Shown here piece by piece: positions 32,503 through 40,200 of a DNA stretch of 64,000 nt. The position numbers and the translations under genes were made by a program. Source of the stretch: Hespellia sp. (GTDB lineage: Bacteria; Bacillota; Clostridia; Lachnospirales; Lachnospiraceae); NCBI GenBank assembly GCA_028694105.1, contig JAQUUC010000001.1, forward strand, positions 1 to 64,000. The letters run 5' to 3'. The notes beneath the pieces were generated by a model. That model was not told where the DNA came from. It ran no database searches and was given only the letters and a program-made list of their open reading frames with translations. Positions within the stretch are counted from its first letter, which is position 1. Every line of letters starts with the position of its first letter.

Positions 32503-33306
32503 CTATTCCGCTGAGACTGCCTCTTCTTTGATCTTCACACCATTTAATAAGAACCTCTGGTCCTTGGCAAAATCAGTACACGTTGACAGTACAACAATCT
32601 GGTTCTGCGCGGTTATCTCCACGTCAGTCTGATACAGTGCACTCGCCCTGATTAAATTGATGCGATTTAAAAAGGCCGCATCATCTGCAAAATCCACACT
32701 ATAGATTTCCGAGTCATCCTGCACATACTCTGCCGCGAACACCTGATAAGTGCTAACCTTGCCATCCGGCGTGTAAATGTAAAAATACGGATACTGTTTG
32801 CAGAAATCCTCTGATTCATATTCAATCATTTTTGTAAACATGTCTCCGCCATAATGCATATTGTGACCATAGACAACGGTTTCTCTGTCCGTAAAATCTC
32901 CATGGTTATAAATATTCACAAAAATGGTTCCCAGCTTATTATCATCTTCCGTAAAGCTCTGTGTCAGATACTGGCTGTTATCTTCTCCCTGCACAATCGG
33001 ATAATTGATAATCGACGGTTCATCAAAGCGAATCCATCCAACCGTATCCGGATTTAATTTTAATAATTCATCAAAATCGACCGAAAAAGCTGTCGGAGTG
33101 TCATTGTCTTTCTCCTGTTTGATTGCAACATCCTGAATTTTTTTATATCCAGCCTTCCCCTGCACATATGGGAGCAATGATTTAATAAGCATTACTGCCG
33201 AAAACAAAAATACGATAATTGCTATAATCAGAATCAAATTACTGATCAGGTTCTTTTTCTTTTTTCTTCTTCCTCTGTGATAACGTTTATTTCTTTCATT
33301 CTTCAA
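32503..33306 (-). CDS. srtB: Class B sortase
   Basis: A 267-residue transpeptidase that attaches proteins with a C-terminal sorting motif to the cell wall. A basic N-terminus and one transmembrane helix (LILIIAIIVFLFSAVMLI) precede the catalytic domain with His in YGHNMHYGG, Cys in LSTCTD and Arg in DQRFLLNG. The first codon is TTG with a weak ribosome site; no better in-frame start is available upstream. Two proteins with TG-type anchors are encoded close by (34485-36461 and 37292-43132), the likely substrates. It sits in an HPt-LUD-sortase-DUF951 unit. Confidence 0.93.
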   Translation of the reverse strand: MKNERNKRYHRGRRKKKKNLISNLILIIAIIVFLFSAVMLIKSLLPYVQGKAGYKKIQDVAIKQEKDNDTPTAFSVDFDELLKLNPDTVGWIRFDEPSIINYPIVQGEDNSQYLTQSFTEDDNKLGTIFVNIYNHGDFTDRETVVYGHNMHYGGDMFTKMIEYESEDFCKQYPYFYIYTPDGKVSTYQVFAAEYVQDDSEIYSVDFADDAAFLNRINLIRASALYQTDVEITAQNQIVVLSTCTDFAKDQRFLLNGVKIKEEAVSAE

Positions 33307-33323
33307 TTGTCATGTCCAACTCT

Positions 33324-33959
33324 CTAAAATCCTAAATTTTCATTTACAAGAATCACTTTAAAACGGTTCTTTACCCTGGAAAATCTCGTTGTCAAAATCT
33401 GGCAGCAGATACAGTCTGCACTCTTACAATTAAAACACGAACCATTCGAAACACACGGGGTGTTTATCCCAAATCTCTGCGCATTGATCGGTGCAGCTTC
33501 ATTTCTTGCACGCTGAACTGCATCCTGCTCTGTCTTGACTACTTTATTCATTCCGACAATCAGAAGAACATTTGCCGGTCCAAATGCATATGCGGAGACA
33601 CGGTTTGAATTACCATCTATGTTTACCATGATTCCGTCTTCTGTCATCGCATTCGCGCTGCCAAGGAAAAAGTCACAGTCGAAGGTCTTACGGTACACTT
33701 CACGTACCTCTTCCGGCGTCTTCGCTTCATCGCGGTTATATACCGTATAATCACCGGCAATCAGTGCATCTGTCAGTCCAATCTCTGCGGCTGATTTTGC
33801 TCCGCCCCAACTGACTGAACTTCCTTCCGGAATTAATTCCAGTGCTTTTGCAAGCGCCTCTTCCTTCGTATGTACATAGTAGGCTTCCATATTTCTGGAC
33901 TCGAGCCCCTTCACGACGCTTGCCGCCAGCACATCATTTCTCATTGTTCTTACATCCAT
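33324..33959 (-). CDS. LUD domain protein (LutC/YkgG-like)
   Basis: A 211-residue protein of the LUD domain superfamily (LutC, YkgG), with GSSVSWGGAKSAAEIGL, DCDFFLGSANAMTEDGIMVNIDGNSNRVSAY in part and GPANVLLIVGMNKVV. Family members in LutABC act in lactate oxidation, while stand-alone LUD proteins are largely uncharacterised. A C-terminal Cys cluster (CVSNGSCFNCKSADCICC) suggests metal or FeS binding. The start has GGAG 8 nt upstream. Confidence 0.9.
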   Translation of the reverse strand: MDVRTMRNDVLAASVVKGLESRNMEAYYVHTKEEALAKALELIPEGSSVSWGGAKSAAEIGLTDALIAGDYTVYNRDEAKTPEEVREVYRKTFDCDFFLGSANAMTEDGIMVNIDGNSNRVSAYAFGPANVLLIVGMNKVVKTEQDAVQRARNEAAPINAQRFGINTPCVSNGSCFNCKSADCICCQILTTRFSRVKNRFKVILVNENLGF

Positions 33960-33973
33960 CCCACTCGCTCCTT

Positions 33974-34321
33974 CTATCCTTCTAATAACCGATTCACTCG
34001 TCCCTGCTCATCTAAGATTGCCTGATACTGTGCCTCCACATGGCTGTAGTCATCCACTCGCAAAGCCTCAACCAAAACAGAAATCGCCTCAAAAAGAGGG
34101 GTCAGTCCTAAATTGCCCGCAACTCCTTTTAAAGCATGCGCATGTTCAAATGCGGCATGGTAATCCTTCGCCTCAATCGCCGTCCTAAGTTCTGCAAATC
34201 CCGCATCTTCCGAAAATTGCGCAAGGCACATCTCAAATAACTCCTCATCATTAACCAACCGTTCCATGGTCGCATCTACATCAGCGCCATATGCTCTGCA
34301 TCTATCTAATAATTCACTCAT
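33974..34321 (-). CDS. Stand-alone HPt domain protein, second copy
   Basis: A 115-residue HPt protein with the phosphoacceptor motif HAHALKGVAGNLG, close to that of the copy at 7826-8176 (HAHALKGITGNLS). N-terminus MSELLDRCRAYGADV, followed by helices typical of the four-helix bundle. The start at 34321 is set by GGAG 8 nt upstream, removing 28 ORF-track residues. It begins the HPt-LUD-sortase-DUF951 unit under its own promoter. No histidine kinase or receiver is nearby. Confidence 0.88.
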   Translation of the reverse strand: MSELLDRCRAYGADVDATMERLVNDEELFEMCLAQFSEDAGFAELRTAIEAKDYHAAFEHAHALKGVAGNLGLTPLFEAISVLVEALRVDDYSHVEAQYQAILDEQGRVNRLLEG

Positions 34322-34364
34322 CTGCCTCACTCCTTTTCCTTTTTCAATGCTGTACTTATTTCCT

Positions 34365-34393
34365 ATTATATCCGCTTTTATTTTATTATTCAA
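34365..34393 (-). promoter_or_regulatory. Promoter of the HPt-LUD-srtB-DUF951 unit
   Basis: TTGAAT (34393-34388), 17 nt, TATAAT (34370-34365) on the minus strand, about 44 nt upstream of the HPt start. Confidence 0.75.
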
Positions 34394-34422
34394 CCTCACA
34401 TGCAAAAGTTTTGTACGCTGCG

Positions 34423-34475
34423 GCGAAAAATGGGAGCGAAAAATGGGAGTGGCAAGTCCTATCTGCCGCTCCCAT
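34423..34475 (-). terminator. Terminator of the surface protein gene, with duplicated 3' arm
   Basis: ATGGGAGCGGCA pairs with TGCCACTCCCAT (one mismatch) and is followed by TTTTT on the minus strand. The 13-bp unit GCGAAAAATGGGA (plus strand) is present twice in tandem (34423-34435, 34436-34448), so the terminator's 3' arm and U-run are duplicated. Confidence 0.88.
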
Positions 34476-34484
34476 CTGATTTGT

Positions 34485-36461
34485 TTACTTACATGCTTTT
34501 TTTCTTTTCAAACTGATTACAATTGCTCCACCAGATAAGATCAGTAAACTGATCAGCAGCGTAACGTTTGATGTATCACCAGTTTTCGGGGTCTTTACTG
34601 CATCTTTTCCGGTGCCCTTCTTTGCCGGTTCATTCGGTTTAGCCACAGCCGTCTTTGCAGTAATCGTAAATGTCGTGTCCGCGAAAAGACCGTCTTTATA
34701 CTGGAATCTCAAAGTATGCTTTCCTGCTGATAAAGTATCCAAATAGCTGGCTTTCAGTGTTAAAATTGTGCTTTCAGATTGTAAGCTGTAATTACTTTTA
34801 TCAACCAACTTGCCATCGACATAGATACCTGTTAAATCTTCTAATTTCCCTGAACAGGTTATTGTCATATCTTTCCCGTCACTCACTTGGTGCGCAGAAC
34901 CAGCACCAGATGTAATTACCGGGTTTTCTGGTTTCACAACAACAGGGATTTCAGCAGTTTCTCTTTGACCGCAAACCGTACACTCCCTGTGTTTGCTCCC
35001 TTTCGCAGTTTCTGTGGCTTCTGTGTCAACAACCCAGTCACCAAAGGTATGGTCTGCTTTATCCATTTTTTCGCCGTCATTTGCAGTACACTCGTGCCAA
35101 TGACTTGCCACGTCTTTAGACCACTCCGTGGAAGCTGTATGTGTATGTGCCTTATATGTTACTTCTGTATCAGCAGATTCCCATGTACCACCGGTTTCCT
35201 CAAGACTGTCATTAAGAGTTGGCTCAACACTCAATGCCTGCTCTTTTCCCTTTACCTTAATTACACTGTCTGCTCCGCTGAATGTAACTGTAGTTCCAGA
35301 CATACCCTTTTTTCCACTGCTTACTGAAGTTACCGTCCCGGCAACTGACAATGCTGCGTTTGTTCCAATGCCCGAGTAGAATCCAGTAACGGTTACATTC
35401 GCAGTATCAGTGATTGTGATGGCCTGCGGACTAAAAATCCCTGCATCTTGTGGACTGTTCGCTGTTACCATTCCATGAATCGTAATACCCTGAGTGGCAT
35501 TGATACCGCAATATCTATTTCCTGTGGTGGTGACATTCGCATCTTTTCCAACGGTAAGTGTTGCCGGTGTATAGATACCATTGTCAGCAGAACTGGTGGA
35601 TTCGACTGTGCCGTTAATGGTCATATCACCATTTGACCGCAATCCTGCATAATAACCATTTGCTGTTACTTTAGCCGTCTCATCTACAAGCAATGTTTTC
35701 ATTGTGTAAATAGCGTTGTTCGCACTTGAAGTTGCTGTTATCTCACTACCGTATAAAGACATATCCCCTTTACTATATAATGCTGGAAAAGAACTTTTCG
35801 CACTCACTTTAGAGTTTTCTTTAATACTTAACTTCCCATATACGACAAGAGCATTCATTCTCTCACCAGTGGCAATCGCTTTCACTTCACTATCTGTGAT
35901 TGTTAAATCACCTGCTGAAAGTCCGAAATAAGAAGCTGTAATGTCTATCTTGGCCTTGTTTTTGATTGTAATATTTTCATTATCATTAACGGTAATGCCG
36001 CCTTGCGATGTATTTCCTGTAATGGTAACTCCGTCAATCGTAAGATTTCCATTAATACCAAGTGCATCGTGAGGACCAGTCACTTCCAGACTTCCCCCGC
36101 CGCTTAAAGATACGTCTCCTGACAAATTGGTGGAAATTCCCACGCCCCCAGAGGCAATTGTATTTTTCCCAGTCAAAACAATCTGCAGACCAGCACTGTG
36201 GTTCTGAATCATAATCCCCTGATTGGAGCTGGTTCCTTTTGTAATCTGTGCATTTGTTAATGTAAGTGTGTTTGTATCGGCATTATACTCTGCCGTACCC
36301 TCACCACATGATACCGTGCTGTTTCCGGGCGTCATCATATTTACACCATTGACCCATACTTCTGGATCTGCTGCCAAAACCTTTGCAGCAGGCATGAATG
36401 ACACCATCATCATCATAGCCAGCAGACCTGCACTACACCGTTTTATAAATGCTTTTTTCAT
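34485..36461 (-). CDS. Sortase-anchored surface protein with beta-helix repeats
   Basis: A 658-residue secreted protein. The signal peptide ends near VLAA (residue 31). Residues 35-420 consist of about ten beta-strand repeats of 35-40 residues (variants of GNLTIDGVTITG, GDMSLYGSEITATSS, GDMTINGTVESTSS), typical of a right-handed parallel beta-helix or carbohydrate-binding repeat domain. Then come a His/Cys-rich segment (HWHECTANDGEKMDKADH, GSKHRECTVCG) common in clostridial surface proteins, an Ig-like domain, and a wall-anchor tail: TPKTGD, a hydrophobic helix and KRKKACK. TPKTG resembles the SPKTG/PPKTG signals used by clostridial sortase B. The ligand is unknown. Confidence 0.88.
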   Translation of the reverse strand: MKKAFIKRCSAGLLAMMMMVSFMPAAKVLAADPEVWVNGVNMMTPGNSTVSCGEGTAEYNADTNTLTLTNAQITKGTSSNQGIMIQNHSAGLQIVLTGKNTIASGGVGISTNLSGDVSLSGGGSLEVTGPHDALGINGNLTIDGVTITGNTSQGGITVNDNENITIKNKAKIDITASYFGLSAGDLTITDSEVKAIATGERMNALVVYGKLSIKENSKVSAKSSFPALYSKGDMSLYGSEITATSSANNAIYTMKTLLVDETAKVTANGYYAGLRSNGDMTINGTVESTSSADNGIYTPATLTVGKDANVTTTGNRYCGINATQGITIHGMVTANSPQDAGIFSPQAITITDTANVTVTGFYSGIGTNAALSVAGTVTSVSSGKKGMSGTTVTFSGADSVIKVKGKEQALSVEPTLNDSLEETGGTWESADTEVTYKAHTHTASTEWSKDVASHWHECTANDGEKMDKADHTFGDWVVDTEATETAKGSKHRECTVCGQRETAEIPVVVKPENPVITSGAGSAHQVSDGKDMTITCSGKLEDLTGIYVDGKLVDKSNYSLQSESTILTLKASYLDTLSAGKHTLRFQYKDGLFADTTFTITAKTAVAKPNEPAKKGTGKDAVKTPKTGDTSNVTLLISLLILSGGAIVISLKRKKACK

Positions 36462-36513
36462 TTTCTTGTTTCCATCCCTTTCCTATATAATTCGTATTAA
36501 TTTGCACATTAAA

Positions 36514-36542
36514 TATACACCGTACATCGATGTACAAGTCAA
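36514..36542 (-). promoter_or_regulatory. Promoter of the surface protein gene with internal palindrome
   Basis: TTGACT (36542-36537), 17 nt, TGTATA (36519-36514) on the minus strand. The spacer contains the perfect palindrome GTACATCGATGTAC (36522-36535), a probable operator. Confidence 0.6.
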
Positions 36543-36646
36543 GCAAAATAAAAAAACAAGCCTATAGCATATTTCATAATTATAAGTTACAATGAAAGAA
36601 ACAAAGCAACGGTTTTTCTCACACTTCACAGGGAGGAGCGATTATT

Positions 36647-37249
36647 ATGAGTACACGGTTTATTACTATTGGAAGACAATTCGGCAGTAATGGGCGCCTG
36701 ATCGGTCACGAGCTTGCCGGAAGACTCGGCATCAACTGCTATGATAAGTCTCTCATCAAGCTTGCCGCCGAACACACCGACATTCCTTACGAGGATCTCA
36801 AATTAGTGGACGAGCGCAAAGAAAGCGGCTGGAAATATCTGGTTGACGAAGATGAAAATCTCGCAAAGCAGTACCGCTATGAGCACATCGACGAAGTTCT
36901 GTTTCAGCTACAGTCCAAAATTATCAAAGATCTGGCATCCAGCGAAGACTGTATCTTCGTCGGTCGCTGCGCGGACTATGTCCTGAAGGAGCAGCCGCAC
37001 GGCAGGCACGTCTTCTTATACGCTCCGGATGAAGTGCGCATCCGCACAGCAATGGAACGCTATCAGGTCGATGCGAAGAAAGCGGCCTCTCTGATGAAGA
37101 AGGTTGACAAAGACCGCAGCTATTATTACAACTATTACACCGATCAGGACTGGAATGACTGGAACAGCTATGATATGGCAATCGACACAAACGCCTTTGC
37201 AGTAGAGGAGATTGTTGATATTCTGGAACTGGTTTATAAAAAGTTATAA
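36647..37249 (+). CDS. Cytidylate kinase-like family protein
   Basis: A 200-residue P-loop-like protein of the cytidylate-kinase-like group: FITIGRQFGSNGRLIGHELAGRL corresponds to the nucleotide-binding start (GRxxGSGG pattern), followed by CYDKSLIKLAAE, EDCIFVGRCADYVL and a C-terminal region with DKDRSYYYNYYTDQDW. Such stand-alone proteins are common in gut Clostridia; the real phosphate acceptor is unknown because the canonical cmk is normally a different gene. AGGGAGGAG lies upstream of the ATG. Convergent with the rhamnosidase gene over a shared terminator. Confidence 0.9.
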   Translation: MSTRFITIGRQFGSNGRLIGHELAGRLGINCYDKSLIKLAAEHTDIPYEDLKLVDERKESGWKYLVDEDENLAKQYRYEHIDEVLFQLQSKIIKDLASSEDCIFVGRCADYVLKEQPHGRHVFLYAPDEVRIRTAMERYQVDAKKAASLMKKVDKDRSYYYNYYTDQDWNDWNSYDMAIDTNAFAVEEIVDILELVYKKL

Positions 37250-37280
37250 CAAAAATGCTTGCCACTGGCAAGCATTTTTG
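37250..37280. terminator. Bidirectional terminator
   Basis: CAAAAATGCTTGCC and GGCAAGCATTTTTG form a perfect 14-bp stem with a 3-nt loop; U-runs are produced in both directions. It serves the convergent cytidylate-kinase-like and rhamnosidase genes. Confidence 0.95.
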
Positions 37281-37291
37281 TTTGAATTGAA

Positions 37292-40200
37292 TTATCTACT
37301 TCTTCGAAGTTTCTTGACTGTCAATGTTACGACTGTTCCTGCCGAAAGGGTGAGCAGGATGCCAAACAGAAGCAGACCTATTCCTCCTTCATCTCCGGTC
37401 TTTACCTTGTTTGTATTATGATTCTTTGTACCACTGCCACTATTTCCTCCGGTATTATTTCCTGAATTACCGTTTCCACCCGGAGTCTCTCCCGGCTTCG
37501 TATCTGAACCCGGTTTCTTGTCCTGATAGTTGGCTGTTATGGTGACATCCTGTGCCGGCATTGTAAATACAGTGGACTCCTTCGAGGCATCTTCAAAAAT
37601 CACACGGTCATCATCTGAAGTCCATCCACGGAATTCTTTACCTTCAGCTGCTTTATTTGCAGTGATTGCGATACTTTCTCCTGCTGCCGCTGTCTGCTTA
37701 TTCGCTGTTCCATCTGTAACAGTGATGTTATACAGCTTCGCATTTATGCTGAGTGCGCCTTTTTCATAAACTACCGTGTAATTACCGCCCGCATCTACAT
37801 TCGAAATATCTATAACATAGCTTCCGGCCTTTGAAGTGTCTGGGATTACTGGGTTGCCTGCGGCATCAAGATACTGCATCGTAACAGATGCAACAAGCGC
37901 ATCCTCACCAATGAGACCATCTACTGTATAATCCTCGCCTAAAACCGGTGCTTCCAAGGATGGCAGTTCTTCCGTCGTTTCTATCGTCTTATCGAGTGTT
38001 TTTACTGTAATTTCTTTTGGACTGATTGTAAAGGAACCTGACCAGCTACCGACATAATTTTCCTTGTCCTGCGGCTCTATTGTTACTGTATAAGTGCCTG
38101 AATCTACAGGTGCTGTCTGATCCGGTGTACTGTAAGTAACAGTAAATCCTCCTGCGTATGCTTCCTGACTTCCCGGGACACTCGCTTCCGGTTCTGCCAA
38201 GCCTTCATAAGGTGCCTGTGTATACTGGGTATCCTCTGCTGTGCTCCGGATAGTTACCGGTGTTTTGCCAGTAAGGTTGACCCTAACACTGATCGCAATG
38301 TCCTCATAGTTTTTCATGACTGCTGTGACTGGTATTACTGCAGTTTTCTCCTCCGGAGCTGTTAATTTTGCAGTAAATGTCAGCAGACTGGTTTCTGGAT
38401 CAATCGCAGGTGCCGGTTCATCCAATATCTCGTCTTCATCCTGAATCTCGCCTATTGTATAGCTTTCAGCTAAGCCATAGTCTTGAATCAGTGAGCCCAG
38501 ATCTACCGAACCATTCCGGTCAAGAGTCACATTGATATCTACTTCTTTTTCTTCTATCTGCGGTGCCGCAGCCTTCTTAACTTCTACTGTATAGGTGAAC
38601 ACTAATTTTTTACCATTCTCCTCAACAGTTTTTTCATCCCCCGCAAGCGCAGATGCGAAATGGAAACCGTCTGGTGCCGTAAATGTCAATTTTGCTGAAT
38701 AGTTACCGACATCCAGATTCGTACTGTTTATATCCACTGCCTCACCTTCGCTGTCAAAAGCAGTCCATGTTCCCGTAATAACATCTCTGGTATCCAGCTC
38801 GGCATTCACATCTGAAAAATCTGCCAGTTTGTTTCCATACAGAACGCTGGCTTCCGGTGCTTTGTATTCCGGTGACAGAGCTGCTGCGGTGATTTCCTGT
38901 TCGCTATTATATACCTCTAATTCTGTGAGCTGCATGTAATAGAAATTATTGTCAGATGCTTTTGGATTTAAATTCTTGACATCAATTTTAACATATCTTG
39001 CCTTTACCGGTTCAAAAGTAAAATACACTGGTCCATAGCTTGGAATTGGATAATTCTCTTCACTGTGTACCGTTGTCCATGTAGTTCCATCCGTTGAGAC
39101 CTGAATATCAAAGGTCTTCGGGAAGCTGTAGCAGGAATTTGCCACATCCGGAAGCTGTGTCGAGCCATACATGGTTACAGAGTTGATTTCCTTTTCATCG
39201 CCCAGATCAACAGACACCCATTCCTGATGATCACTCTCTTTTTTCTCTCCTGAACTGCAATAACCTGCATATTCCTTATTGTTTATATTTTTTCGGTCAC
39301 CATCTGTAAGTTTGTTGATATTCCATCCCCAGTAGTCATCATTATTACTGCTATTTGCTTTTGTTTCAGCTCTCAGGGCATAATTTTCAAAGGTGTTGGC
39401 ATCTAAATCTTCTTTTGCCTTCGTAAGTGCTGCCGTTAACTGATCTAACTCCTCATTGGTCAAATCAACATTGGTGCTTCCAGCTACAGCCGCCTGATAT
39501 GCATCGTTATAATTATTTACATATAATTTCGGATGAGCTGTTGGATTCGCTGTTTCCGAAGCGGCAATGGCTTCTTTCAGTGCGATCCTGCTCTGATTAA
39601 TGTGATTTTTAAGTTCCGCGCTGGCTGCTGCCAGTTCTTTCGTCATGGAATCAATGGTCTCCTGCTGCGCCTCCGCATCATCCCGGACTGCAATCGCACG
39701 GTCTAACACTTCACTAAAAGTATTCCATGCTTCTTGATCATAGTCAATCTGCTTTAATGCACTGGCATTATTGATTGCCACCCGCAAATCAATTTTATCC
39801 GGAGCTGCCGGAGCAACTGTTGCTGAAAACGTATAATTTCCAGAACCAGCCACGATCGTAACTTTACCGTCCTTGGCATCCACGGAATGAACACCCGGCG
39901 TCTCAGTCGTGACAGGTTTTCCATCTGATGTCACTGCGTCTGCAGAAGTTCCCGGCAGGACAATCGTTGCTGTGGCTCCCACCGGTACACTTATATCATA
40001 GGCTGACTGACTGCCTTCCAGCGTCCAGTTGCTTTTTACATTTCCACGTACCGTTTCAACGGAAGTATTTGCATAGGTAAGTCCACCACCCACATTCGGC
40101 TCCAGTGTGAACGCCTGATATCCATCGCTAATATCTTTGATTCCGCCGATTCCGCTATAGAACCATTCATCGTATGTACCAAGGAAATAATGACCCAGTG

